64,000 nt of DNA from Bdellovibrio bacteriovorus HD100 (GTDB lineage Bacteria > Bdellovibrionota > Bdellovibrionia > Bdellovibrionales > Bdellovibrionaceae): assembly GCF_000196175.1 (NCBI RefSeq), contig NC_005363.1, positions 248,001 through 312,000 on the forward strand, given 5' to 3'. Under the pieces are notes generated by a model that saw only the letters and a list, made by a program, of their open reading frames with translations, was not told the DNA's origin and made no database searches. Shown piece after piece: positions 35,101 through 47,481 of the stretch (its first letter is position 1; each line of letters opens with the position of its first letter). A program made the translations under genes and the position numbers.

Positions 35101-37637
35101 CCGAGTTCCAGCTGCGCACACCATTCCCGCAGGCCAAAGTTCTGGTGACGGTCGAACGTGATGGCATTTTGCATTCAGAAGTCATCGACGTCAGCGGCGA
35201 CAGTCCGGTGGTTCGTGTTCCTATCAAAAAAGAATACGCTCCGAATGTGGTGGTATCAGCCTTTGCGATCCGGGGACGACTGGCGGATCCTAAGCCAACA
35301 GCGTTGGTGGACTTGGCGAAGCCCGCTTACAAACTGGGCCTTGCGCAAATCAAAGTGGGCTGGAAAGAAAACACTTTGAAGGTCGCTGTGGCTACGGACA
35401 AAAAGACTTACAGTGCCCGTCAGAAATCCCAGGTCACCATCAGTGTGAAGGACAGTCAGGGGCGCCCAGCATCTAGTGCAGAAGTGGCTTTGGTGGCGGT
35501 GGATGAAGGGCTGCTGGCTTTGCGCGATAATGATTCCTGGGATTTGCTGTCTTCGATGATGCGTTTACGCCCGCACACGGTGCAGACTGCGACCTCGCAG
35601 ACCCAAGTGGTGGGTCGTCGTCACTTTGGTTTAAAAGCGGTGCCGATTGGCGGTGACGGTGCCGGAGGCCTGCGCCGCGAGTTGTTTGATACTTTGTTGT
35701 ACTGGAACCCAAGTGTGAAACTGAACGCCAAAGGCGAAGCCAAAGTGGATATCAAACTGAATGACTCCACCACCAGCTTCCGCATTGTGGCAGTGGCGCT
35801 GCAGGGGCAGGATCAGTTTGGCACGGGCTGGACATCCATTCAGTCGTCCCAAGACGTCATGATCATGCCGGGGCTGTCCTCGGTGGTTCGTGATGGCGAT
35901 GAATTCCAGGCAGGCTTCACGGTGAGAAATGCCTCGGACAAGATTCAGAATCTGAATTTGAATCTGGCAGTGACTCCAAATGCGGGAACACACCCGGTGC
36001 AGACATTGCGTTTGGCAGCGGGTGAAGCCAAAGAGATCTTCTGGAAAATCAAAGTTCCTGCCGGGGCTTCTCAGCTGGAATATGTCTTAAGTGCGCGCAC
36101 CTCTGATGGTCGTGCGGTGGATGAGATCAAAAAGACCCAGCAGGTTCTTCCGGTGCGTGTGGCAAGAATTTATCAGAGCGAATTCGGCAACTGGCCTGAT
36201 TTCAAGAAACTTTCCCTGCAGCAGCCTGCCGGGGCGGATCTTGCCCAAAGTTCTCTTGTTGTTGAATTGAAAAGTTCGTTGGGTGGTTCCTCGGAAGGCA
36301 TTCGTGAATTCTGGAAGAACTATGTCTATTCATGCCTTGAACAGCAGGTTTCCAGAACTGTGTCTTTGAATGACAAAAAGTCCTGGCAGAAGCTGGAAGA
36401 AAAGCTTGATACCTATTTGGATGGCAACGGGCTGCTGCGCTACTTCCCTGGCAATGCCGTTTCCGGCAGTGTGAATCTGACAGCTTACGTCTTGAATATC
36501 GCGCATGAAGCGGGCTTCACTTTCAGCGATGAACATGAAAACCGCATGCTCGATGCCATGAACGCTTATGCAGAAGGCCGCCTGCGTGAAAGTCATGAAG
36601 CCGATCGCGCCGACAGTGTTCTTAAAAAGATCACCGTTATGGAAACTCTGTCCCGCTATCGCCGACTGAATGTCGCCACCATCCCGGCGGTTGAGTATTC
36701 GCCGAATCAGTGGCCGATGTACACGTTGATTGAATGGTATCAGATTCATCTGTGGGAAAAAGACATCCCAGGCCGCGAACAAACCCTGAAAGATATCGAA
36801 TCCATTTTGCGCAATCGGTTCTATTTCTCGGCCAAGCGTTTGCAGTTTAAAGACGAGCGTTTGGAATCCATGCCGTGGCTGATGCGCGATTCAGAAAGCT
36901 CGGTCTTGCGTTTGATTCTGACCATGATGAAGCTTCCACAGTGGCAGTCTGATATTCCTCGCCTTTATCAGGGGGCTTGGTTTCTTCAACAAGAAGGGGC
37001 CTGGGCCCTGACCTCAGACAACGCCTGGGGCGCGATTGTGATGAGACGCCTGCAAGAACACTATGGCAAAGAGAAAGTCGAAGGCACCTTCGTGGCCGAG
37101 CTTGCCGGCGCGTCTGAAAAGTATGCTTGGTCCAAAGGCAGCTCTGGTTCCTTGAGTCTTCCTTGGCGCCAGGACAAGGCCGAGCTGAAAATGGATCAGC
37201 AGGGCGCGGGTCGTCCGTGGATCACGGTTTCAGTCAAGGCCGCGGTGCCGGTGACTAAAGCGGTCTTTGCCGGGTTTAACGTCGAAAAGACCATCACGGC
37301 GGTTGAACAGAAAGAAAAAGGCCGCTGGAGTGTCGGGGACATCGCCAAGGTTCAATTGAAGGTCAAAGCCAAGGCCCCACAGACATGGGTGGTGGTGGAA
37401 GACCCTATTCCAACGGGTGCCAGTGTGATTCAGGCTTCTTACGCCACTTCGGTGGAAAGAAAGTCTGAACTGATTCGCTTCTATCATTCCTGGTTCCCGC
37501 AAGAAGAACAGGTGATGGAATACACCCTGCGTATCAATCAGTCAGGAACCTATGTGCTGCCAGCTCCACGGGTCGAAGCCATGTACAGCCCGGATCTGTT
37601 TGCTGAATTGCCAGAATCGGTCTGGAGCGTGCAATGA
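32169..37637 (+). CDS. Bacterial alpha-2-macroglobulin
   Basis: Large (1822 aa) periplasmic protease trap. A signal peptide ends after VSFA, followed directly by QQKV with no lipobox Cys, unlike E. coli YfhM. A series of macroglobulin-type beta domains follows, including the bait region, then an MG7-like segment, a complement-like helical TED domain and a C-terminal receptor-like domain. The thioester motif CLEQ starts at Cys1389 (YSCLEQQ), so it should trap proteases covalently. AAGGAG is 7 nt ahead of the ATG. The stop overlaps the PBP1C start (ATGA), the usual A2M-PBP1C pairing, which is thought to protect the cell wall when proteases breach the envelope. Confidence 0.96.
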   Translation: MISLFFSLLTTVSFAQQKVQVQTFTPQGFVKSVEQVRVEFNQPMVRFGEIKLDSPVQSSCFDAKKGQGRWIDTKNWVFDFTEPLAGGQSCEVKVHAQTFSFNTGGPHIKNIFPQTYRDVDPEQSFVVFVDSAVKTESLAAGVYFVIEGLGDRVPVQVITGGEATKTYQAAESEYRYEKELFKGDYVVLKAQRPFPAGARVSLVWSKSVQSPSGYASKEDEVFEFNVREPFKLSFNCDREAANRPCVPLMGMRLNSSSAFSAKLAQEVYIQSADGKKIKATNLDAAAGGKDTVSYLEFKGPFVANSQYTVVIPAKMKDEDDRLLSNQSQFPLKVKTGEDPSLLKFSSTFGVIESGPEAAMAVTLRRVEKSVDTQFAGWTGQLKANDFKSVIKALGEVMRNPYGEEAMKNWQGKTTQKIKVDKPAKATDLEVVGIPLKASGFYVVEMKSPLLGQNLLDQKKPFYVRSAGLVTNMSVHVKHTRNEAWVWVTELKTTKVIAGAKVSIFDNAGNVISGATTDARGWASFKFTKPVDDWATDPQSGFYGGFFAMAEKGDDFSFTHTSWDKGIESWRFQIRSGETDSPWLGHAVLDRTLLKPEEKLSAKIVLRKTSLSGFSLPAGNEWPTHLTVAHDSGLQTFKLPLTWNKKTGVALLTWPVPAGAKLGRWTLTLEKDTPAMNIAIGDVAVENFRVPLMQVRLDGTKPVYVQEKNIPVQVSGTYFAGGPAGELPVKMRWNVEPGYFSPQNEDFQEYAFANGAVSEGLFRQGEEEIQRHVPQSGTRDFKLNKQGVAQESISGIKYAAAPQNLRTEIEYKDPNGEIQSLSRTFPLWSSSLVLGMKSRGWSATPDKVEFDVVALDLQQRPLKNQNVQVDLYTSRYYTHRKRLVGGFYAYEDFREYKKVGELCRGVTDTSGQFLCKGKTKVSGSVIAVVSGKDAQGRTSYSNVTQWIIRPGENQWFGSEDNDRADLIPFKKTYEPGETAEFQLRTPFPQAKVLVTVERDGILHSEVIDVSGDSPVVRVPIKKEYAPNVVVSAFAIRGRLADPKPTALVDLAKPAYKLGLAQIKVGWKENTLKVAVATDKKTYSARQKSQVTISVKDSQGRPASSAEVALVAVDEGLLALRDNDSWDLLSSMMRLRPHTVQTATSQTQVVGRRHFGLKAVPIGGDGAGGLRRELFDTLLYWNPSVKLNAKGEAKVDIKLNDSTTSFRIVAVALQGQDQFGTGWTSIQSSQDVMIMPGLSSVVRDGDEFQAGFTVRNASDKIQNLNLNLAVTPNAGTHPVQTLRLAAGEAKEIFWKIKVPAGASQLEYVLSARTSDGRAVDEIKKTQQVLPVRVARIYQSEFGNWPDFKKLSLQQPAGADLAQSSLVVELKSSLGGSSEGIREFWKNYVYSCLEQQVSRTVSLNDKKSWQKLEEKLDTYLDGNGLLRYFPGNAVSGSVNLTAYVLNIAHEAGFTFSDEHENRMLDAMNAYAEGRLRESHEADRADSVLKKITVMETLSRYRRLNVATIPAVEYSPNQWPMYTLIEWYQIHLWEKDIPGREQTLKDIESILRNRFYFSAKRLQFKDERLESMPWLMRDSESSVLRLILTMMKLPQWQSDIPRLYQGAWFLQQEGAWALTSDNAWGAIVMRRLQEHYGKEKVEGTFVAELAGASEKYAWSKGSSGSLSLPWRQDKAELKMDQQGAGRPWITVSVKAAVPVTKAVFAGFNVEKTITAVEQKEKGRWSVGDIAKVQLKVKAKAPQTWVVVEDPIPTGASVIQASYATSVERKSELIRFYHSWFPQEEQVMEYTLRINQSGTYVLPAPRVEAMYSPDLFAELPESVWSVQ

Positions 37638-39652
37638 GAAAGAAACTGATCTGGGGACTTGCAGTGGCCGGGGTGCTGGGGGGAGTGGCTGGTGTGGCCA
37701 TCATTGCCAGCAGCGTGCCTTCCTTGCCAGCCTATGATTCGGTGAAAAAATCCTATGTCAGTTCCGATCTTTTCCTGGTGGACCGCAATGGCAAACCTTT
37801 GCATCAGTGGCGCCAGGATCTGAAAGAGCGCACATTGTTGTGGGCGGATCACAAGGATATCGCTCCGGCCATGATCACGGCCTTGCTAAAATCCGAGGAT
37901 AAGAACTTCTTCCATCACTGGGGTGTGGATCCCTTGGCGATGGCAGCTTCGGTGTATCAGCGCAGTGTGAAGGATTCCCCGCGCGGGGCCAGCACCATCA
38001 CCATGCAGTTGGTGAAGCTGCTTCATCCCAATAAAAAAACCTGGCAGGGGCTGTCCGGAAAAATACGCCAGTCTTTCGCAGCCATGATGCTTGAAAGCCA
38101 ATGGAGCAAAGAGCAGATCCTGGAAAGCTATTTGAACCTGGTCAGCTTCCGCGGGGAACTGCGCGGGGTGAACGCGGCCTCGTGGATGATGTTTGGTAAA
38201 AGTGCAGCGGATCTTTCCCGGGTGGATGCGACCCTCTTGTCGGTCCTGATTCGTTCACCAAATTCTGAAACAGCCCAGTGGGAAAAGCGCGCCTGCTGGC
38301 AGGAACCAGATCTGTGTGCGACCTTCAAAGACAGCATCAGTCGTATTCAGCCGCAGAAGATGATTTCTCAGAATCAGCAGGCCTTGCACTTGGCCCAGCG
38401 GTTTTCCAAAGAAGGCCGTCGTGGGCAGATCCAAACAACCCTGGATCGCGATCTGCAAAGCTATATCCAGGAACAGATCACTTCCCAGATTCGCAGGCTG
38501 CAGGCACAGAACGTGAATGATGCCGCGGTGATTGTGATTGAAAACCGCACCGGCGAGGTCTTTGCCTATGTTGGAGGATCCGGTGATCTTTCCAGCGCGC
38601 CTTATGTCGACGGGGTGCAATCCCTAAGACAGGCAGGGTCCACATTAAAACCATTCTTGTATGCCACGGCATTTGAAAAGAAATTGTTGAATCCGGAATC
38701 CTGGCTTGAGGATTCCGCTGTGGATATCGTCTTTGACCGGGGAGTTTACAAACCCCAAAATCACGACCGTCAGTTCTATGGCTGGGTGATGGTGAAGACG
38801 GCCCTGGGATCTTCACTGAATGTTCCGGCCGTGAAGGCCTTTAAACTTTTGAATGATGAATCCTTCTGGGGAAAGTTAAAGGCTCTGAATTTTAGAAACC
38901 TGGAAGAACCCGAACACTATGGCCCGGCCTTGGCGCTGGGGGTGGCGGATGTGACCCTGGAAGATCTGGCGCAAGGTTATCGAACCTTGGCGCAGGATGG
39001 ATTCTTGTCGTCGCTAAAGTTTGAACCTCACCAGGAAACCGCCGAAGCCACGGAAGTGTTTGAGGCTGCCAGTGCACGCGAAGTGAAAGAAATCCTGTCC
39101 GACAATCAGAACCGCGCCTTGGGGTTTGGTCTGGATTCAGCTTTGGCACTGCCGGGGGCGGCGGTGAAAACCGGCACCAGCAAAGACATGCGCGACAACT
39201 GGTGTGTGGGCATGAATGACCGCTTCACTGTCGGTGTGTGGGTTGGAAACTTCAGCGGAGAACCCATGTGGAATGTGATGGGCGTCAGTGGTGCGGCCCC
39301 GATCTGGAAGCGCACCATGATCTGGCTGCAGGATCACTATCCGTCGGAAGCCCGAATGGCTGAAGTCGTACCGGTCAAAGAGTCTCAGCCTGAAGCTTAT
39401 CCGGGGGCGCGGATTTTGTATCCGCAGGATGGCATGGTGCTGGCGCTGGATCCGGCGATCCCGGCGGGCAATCAGAAGATGCCGCTGCTGGTGGAAAATT
39501 CTTTGAAGAAAGATCTGTACTGGAAAATCAACGAAGACAAAAAAATAAAGGCGACCGAGTCTTATCTATGGTCGCCTTCACTGGGTCGTCACCACTTTGT
39601 GCTTTATGAAGGAGACAGCAAAGTGGCCGAGGTTTCTGTTCTGGTGAAATAA
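37634..39652 (+). CDS. pbpC: Penicillin-binding protein 1C
   Basis: Bifunctional murein polymerase of 672 aa in the inner membrane. An N-terminal anchor helix (about 5-27) is followed by a GT51 glycosyltransferase with catalytic Glu88 in LKSEDKNFFHHWGVDP and the RGASTITMQL motif. The transpeptidase has SxxK at Ser336 (GSTLKPF), SLN in SSLNVPA and KTGTS at 512-516. The C-terminal about 90 residues form the BiPBP_C domain. It is coupled to the alpha-2-macroglobulin gene. Its 3' end touches the convergent OsmC gene with no gap. Confidence 0.95.
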   Translation: MRKKLIWGLAVAGVLGGVAGVAIIASSVPSLPAYDSVKKSYVSSDLFLVDRNGKPLHQWRQDLKERTLLWADHKDIAPAMITALLKSEDKNFFHHWGVDPLAMAASVYQRSVKDSPRGASTITMQLVKLLHPNKKTWQGLSGKIRQSFAAMMLESQWSKEQILESYLNLVSFRGELRGVNAASWMMFGKSAADLSRVDATLLSVLIRSPNSETAQWEKRACWQEPDLCATFKDSISRIQPQKMISQNQQALHLAQRFSKEGRRGQIQTTLDRDLQSYIQEQITSQIRRLQAQNVNDAAVIVIENRTGEVFAYVGGSGDLSSAPYVDGVQSLRQAGSTLKPFLYATAFEKKLLNPESWLEDSAVDIVFDRGVYKPQNHDRQFYGWVMVKTALGSSLNVPAVKAFKLLNDESFWGKLKALNFRNLEEPEHYGPALALGVADVTLEDLAQGYRTLAQDGFLSSLKFEPHQETAEATEVFEAASAREVKEILSDNQNRALGFGLDSALALPGAAVKTGTSKDMRDNWCVGMNDRFTVGVWVGNFSGEPMWNVMGVSGAAPIWKRTMIWLQDHYPSEARMAEVVPVKESQPEAYPGARILYPQDGMVLALDPAIPAGNQKMPLLVENSLKKDLYWKINEDKKIKATESYLWSPSLGRHHFVLYEGDSKVAEVSVLVK

Positions 39653-40060
39653 CTAGATGTCATAGTGGAACAAAACCGGAACCTGCATGTCCGGGTGAAC
39701 GCTTTGTTTCACCGGGCAGGTCATGGCGATTTGTTCCAGTTTCTTTCTGTAGTCGTGCGGGATGCTTTGAGGCATGTGAAGAACCACATTCAGCTTCACG
39801 ATACGGCGCGGGTTTACGCCCATTTCTTTTTCCACTTCAAAGCGGGCGCCTTTCAGCTCCACGCCGTCTTTTTCGGCGGCAATAGCCATCACCGTCATCA
39901 TGCAGCTGCCCATGGCGGCACCCACAAGATCGGTCGGAGAAAATGATTCACCTTTGCCATTGTTGTCTTTAGGGGCGTCAGTTTCCAGCGCGGCACCGGA
40001 TGGGCCGTGTTTGATTTCACTGTGTTTGTGACCTTGATAGACTCCGGACATTTTAACCAT
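39653..40060 (-). CDS. OsmC/Ohr-family protein
   Basis: A 135-aa OsmC-fold protein of the peroxide-detoxifying family. The two conserved Cys are present: Cys53 in MGSCMMTVMAIAAEKDGVEL and Cys115 in MTCPVKQSVHPD. They form the redox pair of OsmC/Ohr enzymes, which reduce organic hydroperoxides; YhfA-like members have no proven role. GGAG precedes the ATG. It stands alone between pbpC and the phosphorelay operon. Confidence 0.85.
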   Translation of the reverse strand: MVKMSGVYQGHKHSEIKHGPSGAALETDAPKDNNGKGESFSPTDLVGAAMGSCMMTVMAIAAEKDGVELKGARFEVEKEMGVNPRRIVKLNVVLHMPQSIPHDYRKKLEQIAMTCPVKQSVHPDMQVPVLFHYDI

Positions 40061-40112
40061 GGGGCAACTCCTGTGAAGTTAACATGGCCTCAAATCGGGA
40101 GCCGGTCAAATC

Positions 40113-40616
40113 TTAGGACGACATTTCCTCGATAATCTTACGCAGTCTCATTTCGGAAGACTTGGACATATCCGCATAGATTTTTCGAAGGTGAGAGGAT
40201 CTCACAGCATCGTTTTTGGAGGACTTCATCTCACGGCCGAACTTCAAAGCCGCACAGACGCTTTCGATCACGACTTTGCGTTTGGAATCCTTGGTGATGA
40301 AGTCAAAGGCGCCTAAAGAAAGAGCTTCCAGGGCGCGGGAATGATCACCGTGAGCAGTCAGCACCACAAACGGAGTCATCTGACCCAAAGAGCGCACATA
40401 AGCCAAAAACTTAAGACCGTTCATATGGGGCATTTCAATATCAGACAAGATGGTGTCGAATTCCTGGGCTTTGACGAACTGAAGAGCGGCAGAGCCGTCC
40501 TCGGCTTCCACGATTTCATCCACAAATTCTTTGAGGAAATGCTTCAACAGCTCACGGATATCAGAGTCGTCCTCGACGATGAGCAATCGGCTTTTCTCTT
40601 CTTGTGGCGCAGCCAT
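40113..40616 (-). CDS. Response regulator receiver protein
   Basis: A 167-aa protein with one receiver domain (about 8-125), phospho-acceptor Asp59 in ILSDIEMPHMNG, acidic pair in VEDDSD, Thr in VVLTAHG and the usual Lys in FITKDS. The last 45 residues are a charged helical extension with no DNA-binding domain that I can see. AGGAG precedes the ATG. It lies 11 nt behind the hybrid kinase gene and is a natural final acceptor or output of that relay. Confidence 0.9.
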   Translation of the reverse strand: MAAPQEEKSRLLIVEDDSDIRELLKHFLKEFVDEIVEAEDGSAALQFVKAQEFDTILSDIEMPHMNGLKFLAYVRSLGQMTPFVVLTAHGDHSRALEALSLGAFDFITKDSKRKVVIESVCAALKFGREMKSSKNDAVRSSHLRKIYADMSKSSEMRLRKIIEEMSS

Positions 40617-40627
40617 CCTTGGTTCTC

Positions 40628-44026
<3,399 letters not shown>

Positions 44027-44032
44027 AGGCTC

Positions 44033-44344
44033 CTACATCGGGACGTAATGGATCTCTATATTCAGAAAGTGAATGCGCATTTTCTTAACAAGGTCAGGCA
44101 ATGGAGTTGCATCGTTTTTCTTCGCGGCAACTTCCATTTGGGCGGCAAGGTCGCTGAGTTCAGCGAAACCGTAACCAGCAGCAGCACCTTTGATTTTGTG
44201 AGCCATTTGCGCGATGGACTGGAGATCGTTTTTCTCCACGAGAGCGCTAAGGGACTCAATGTCCTTCTTCCGATTCTCAATAAACTGAGGAATCAGATCT
44301 TGTAGATCAGCATCGATTTCAACCTTCACCTTAGACATTTCCAT
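44033..44344 (-). CDS. Histidine phosphotransfer (Hpt) protein
   Basis: A 103-aa single Hpt domain, helical throughout. The phospho-accepting His49 is in MAHKIKGAAAGYGF, the classic Hpt signature, followed by LSDLAAQME. AAGGAGG lies just before the ATG (tandem ATGs at 44344 and 44338). It is the first gene of the operon and is only 6 nt from the hybrid kinase. It would carry phosphate between the kinase receiver and the response regulator. Confidence 0.92.
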   Translation of the reverse strand: MEMSKVKVEIDADLQDLIPQFIENRKKDIESLSALVEKNDLQSIAQMAHKIKGAAAGYGFAELSDLAAQMEVAAKKNDATPLPDLVKKMRIHFLNIEIHYVPM

Positions 44345-44437
44345 GCCCTCCTTATCCTCGAAAACCGCTCATGTTTACAATTCATATTAGTTTATGACAG
44401 TGTTTATTGCATACATTTAATACCAAGAGTAAATTCG

Positions 44438-45355
44438 ATGAGAAATTTTCAGGAGAGCCCTTTGCTAAAGCATTTGCTGGTATATTTTTTACCGGTTTTT
44501 TTGATTACATGCACGTCACAAAAGGAACTGGGAAGTCGTGAGAAGCCCATTCAATTTGCATTGGTGCCGGGCCAGGATTCCGCCGTTCTTATGGAGAATG
44601 GAAAGCTGCTGGAAAAATGGATTCTGGAAAAATCCGGGCTGCATGTGCGCATGCAAGTGCCGGTCAGCTATGTCGCTGTGGTTGAGGCGATTGGCTCGCA
44701 GCGGGTGGATGTGGCGATCCTAAATACGTTCGGCTATCTTTTGGCCCACGACAGGTATGGGGCGCAGGCAAAGCTGATTGGTGTGAACCGCGGCACTTCG
44801 GAATACTGGGGCCAGATCATCACGGCCGATCCGAAAATCAAGTCTCTGAACGATCTGCAAGGAAAGAAATTTGCCTTCGTGGATCCGGCATCGACGTCAG
44901 GGTATGTCCTGCCAGCGAAGCTTTTCAAAGATCATAGTATCAAGCTGGCCGAAACGGTGTTTGCCGGTAAACACGACAGCGTGGTGACGATGGTGTATCA
45001 GGGGCGCGTGCATGCCGGGGCGACTTATCACACGCCTTCCGAAGACGGAGTTCCTCAGGATGCGCGCCGACTGGTGAAAGAACAGTTTCCAGACGTCTAT
45101 GAAAAAGTGCGGATTATTCAGAAGACCGACTCCATTCCCAGTGATCCGGTGGTGTTTCGCAAGGACTTTCCGGCCGATATCGGGGCTCGGTTGATCGCGG
45201 CACTGAAAAGTTTCCCGTCCACTCCGGAAGGGGCCAAAGCACTGAAAAACCTCTATCACCTGGAGGGATTCAAGGATTGCTCGGACAAAGACTATGAACA
45301 AGCCCGCAAAATCCTGCTGGAAATAAGCCAGCAGGTTCAGGAACCCGCAAAGTAA
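44438..45355 (+). CDS. PhnD-like substrate-binding lipoprotein
   Basis: A 305-aa periplasmic-binding-protein fold of the phosphate/phosphonate (PhnD) family. The signal peptide ends with lipobox LITC (Cys27 by my count). RVDVAILNTFGYLLAHDRYG, GQIITADPKIKSLNDLQGKKFAFVDPASTSGYVLPA and the GRVHAGATYH segment are typical. No ABC permease or ATPase gene is nearby. It is divergent from the Hpt/kinase/regulator operon with 93 nt between them, so it may feed ligand to that sensor kinase rather than to a transporter. That role is inferred from context. Confidence 0.85.
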   Translation: MRNFQESPLLKHLLVYFLPVFLITCTSQKELGSREKPIQFALVPGQDSAVLMENGKLLEKWILEKSGLHVRMQVPVSYVAVVEAIGSQRVDVAILNTFGYLLAHDRYGAQAKLIGVNRGTSEYWGQIITADPKIKSLNDLQGKKFAFVDPASTSGYVLPAKLFKDHSIKLAETVFAGKHDSVVTMVYQGRVHAGATYHTPSEDGVPQDARRLVKEQFPDVYEKVRIIQKTDSIPSDPVVFRKDFPADIGARLIAALKSFPSTPEGAKALKNLYHLEGFKDCSDKDYEQARKILLEISQQVQEPAK

Positions 45356-45573
45356 TCAGTGACTTACGGTCTTTTCGCACTCGACCTTGAAAAAACGGGC
45401 TGAGTGCGGTTTAATAACCTAATGAGCCGCGCAACATTCGCAAATCTTATTCTAAGATTCTGTTGCAGCAGAGAAATTCTGCTGAAGGCCTAGTTTTACC
45501 TTTTTAGTTCCCCGCATTTTTTCAAAATTCAAATTAACTTAAAACAAACGCTCTTATTCCTTTAGGAGGAGTT

Positions 45574-45990
45574 ATGAACAACAACAACAGCACTGAGCCT
45601 CGCATTTTAGTCACTGATCAGGATTTCCATCGTCTGTCTGCATTGGTTTCCCAGGTGGAAGGACCCTTTGCCGAAGCACTGGAAGAAGAACTGAGCCGCG
45701 CCAACGTGATCGCGCAAAAAGAGATTCCAAAAAACGTGGTGACGATGAATTCCCGCGTGCAGTTCCTGGATGAAGTTTCCGGTCAGGAAAGTGAAATGAC
45801 CCTGGTTTATCCGCAGGATGCAAAACTGGAAGAAGGCCGCCTGTCCATTCTGGCACCTGTCGGTATTGCGTTGCTGGGTCTAAGTGTCGGTCAGGAGATC
45901 AACTGGAAGCTGCCAAACGGGCAAAGCAAAAAACTGAAAGTGCAGGCGGTGACTTACCAGCCGGAAGCATCAGGAAATTTTGATCTTTAA
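45574..45990 (+). CDS. Rnk/GreA-C-like protein
   Basis: A 138-aa protein with a helical N-terminal hairpin (DFHRLSALVSQVEG... LEEELSRANVI) and a C-terminal GreA/GreB-C-like domain (SRVQFLDEVSGQESEMTLVYPQDA, LSILAPVGIALLGLSVGQEI). This is the regulator-of-nucleoside-diphosphate-kinase (Rnk) pattern. Such proteins bind RNA polymerase without a full coiled-coil. AGGAGGAG lies before the ATG. About 218 nt upstream are free of genes. Its end overlaps the convergent exported-protein gene by 4 nt. Confidence 0.85.
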   Translation: MNNNNSTEPRILVTDQDFHRLSALVSQVEGPFAEALEEELSRANVIAQKEIPKNVVTMNSRVQFLDEVSGQESEMTLVYPQDAKLEEGRLSILAPVGIALLGLSVGQEINWKLPNGQSKKLKVQAVTYQPEASGNFDL

Positions 45991-46367
45991 TCGCGAAGCT
46001 CTCGGCACACGAGAGCTTTCTTTTCTTCGTTTTTGGTGTAGGTGGCTTTGAATTCACGGCCACCCTGTGACAAAGACAGTTGCGCATCGACGCGAACGTC
46101 TTTGGAGTTCCACAGCTGCACATAGGTTTGATTGTCCAAAAGGGGAATCTGATAAACGCGGGTCGGGGTGCTTTCAACGACCACCAGATTCTGCAGCAGA
46201 TCGACTTTACCCATCTGCATGTTTTCCGCGGGATCAAAATACTTTTTCATACGCAGGGAAGCAAAGTTCCCGTACTCGCCGTCAAAGCGGCAGGTGTAGA
46301 CCGAACTTTCTTCGGCTTGAGTTGTAGCAGCACTTGCGATGATGAGCCCCAGCAGCCATTTCTTCAT
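45987..46367 (-). CDS. Small exported protein of unknown function
   Basis: A 126-aa protein with a signal peptide (MKKWLLGLIIASAATTQA), then a short domain with two cysteines (TCRFDGEYG and LVCRELRD) that could form a disulfide, and beta-strand-like sequence between. Family not recognised. The start at 46367 fits the signal peptide better than an in-frame upstream ATG that would add 15 residues. It is convergent with the Rnk-like gene. Confidence 0.55.
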   Translation of the reverse strand: MKKWLLGLIIASAATTQAEESSVYTCRFDGEYGNFASLRMKKYFDPAENMQMGKVDLLQNLVVVESTPTRVYQIPLLDNQTYVQLWNSKDVRVDAQLSLSQGGREFKATYTKNEEKKALVCRELRD

Positions 46368-46494
46368 GCAAATCTTATCGTGTTTCTGGTCTTCGGGCTT
46401 AACGCCCGGCAACTGGCCTATGGCCCAGTTTCAAAGTCTTGACGACGGAAAAACAGGGGCGCATTTTGAATTATTCCCAGAAGGAGTCACTTTC

Positions 46495-47475
46495 ATGCGT
46501 GCAGTTGAAATCACCCAACCCGGCGGACCTGAAGTTTTAAAAATCACCGAACGAACCAAGCCTGAACCTGCCATCGGCGAAGTGCTGATCGAGATCCATG
46601 CCTCGGGTGTGAATCGTCCGGACTGCGCGCAAAGACAGGGAACTTATCCACCACCTCCGGGGGCCTCCGATATTCCGGGGCTTGAGATTGCCGGAAAGAT
46701 TGTGGCCGTGGGTGCGGGTGTCAGCAAATGGAAAGTCGGCGACATGGTGTGTGCGCTGGTTTCTGGTGGTGGTTATGCTGAATACGTTGCGGCCCCTGAG
46801 GGGCAGTGCCTGCCTGTTCCAACGGGAATGAGTGTTGTTGAAGCCGCCGCTTTGCCAGAGACCTTCTTCACCGTTTGGACCAACTTGTTTGAAAGCGGTC
46901 GCCTGCAAAAAGGCGAAAGTGTTCTGATTCACGGCGGAGCCGGCGGCATCGGCACGACGGCCATTCAAATGGCCTCGGCCATGGGTGTGCGGGTTTTCAC
47001 GACGGTGGGGAAAAAGGAATCCGTATCGATATGTCAGGAGCTGGGGGCTGAACGAGTGATCCTGTACAAGGAAGAGGATTTTGTCAGTGTGGTGAAATCA
47101 CTTACGGCTGACAAGGGTGTGGATGTGATTCTGGATATGGTGGGTGGGGATTACTTTGCCCGCAATATTGAGGCCCTGGCCGTCCAGGGGCGGCTGGTGC
47201 AGATCGCAACGATGCAAGGGGCGAAGGTGGAGCTGGATTTGCGCAAAGTGATGTTTAAGCGTCTGACTTTGACAGGTTCAACCCTGCGCGCACGCCCGGT
47301 CGCAGAAAAATCCCGCATTGCCACGGCGTTGTTGCAGAATATCTGGCCGCTCTTGAATAAAAATCAAATGCGACCGGTGATTTATAAAGTTTTGAAACTG
47401 GAACAGGCCGCTGAGGCCCACGCGATGATGGAAGCCAGTCAGCACACCGGAAAGATTGTGCTGACGACCCGTTAG
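46495..47475 (+). CDS. NAD(P)H quinone oxidoreductase (zinc-independent MDR)
   Basis: A 326-aa medium-chain dehydrogenase of the quinone-oxidoreductase/PIG3 type, reducing quinones or enones with NADPH. GroES-like N-terminal half has GLEIAGKIVAVGAGVSKWKVGD, the Rossmann half has HGGAGGIGTTAIQMASAMGVRV, and no structural-zinc cysteines are visible. AAGGAG sits 8 nt ahead of ATG 46495; longer in-frame extensions lack a start signal. It is convergent with the M14 peptidase gene (6-nt gap). Confidence 0.9.
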   Translation: MRAVEITQPGGPEVLKITERTKPEPAIGEVLIEIHASGVNRPDCAQRQGTYPPPPGASDIPGLEIAGKIVAVGAGVSKWKVGDMVCALVSGGGYAEYVAAPEGQCLPVPTGMSVVEAAALPETFFTVWTNLFESGRLQKGESVLIHGGAGGIGTTAIQMASAMGVRVFTTVGKKESVSICQELGAERVILYKEEDFVSVVKSLTADKGVDVILDMVGGDYFARNIEALAVQGRLVQIATMQGAKVELDLRKVMFKRLTLTGSTLRARPVAEKSRIATALLQNIWPLLNKNQMRPVIYKVLKLEQAAEAHAMMEASQHTGKIVLTTR

Positions 47476-47481
47476 ACAAGT

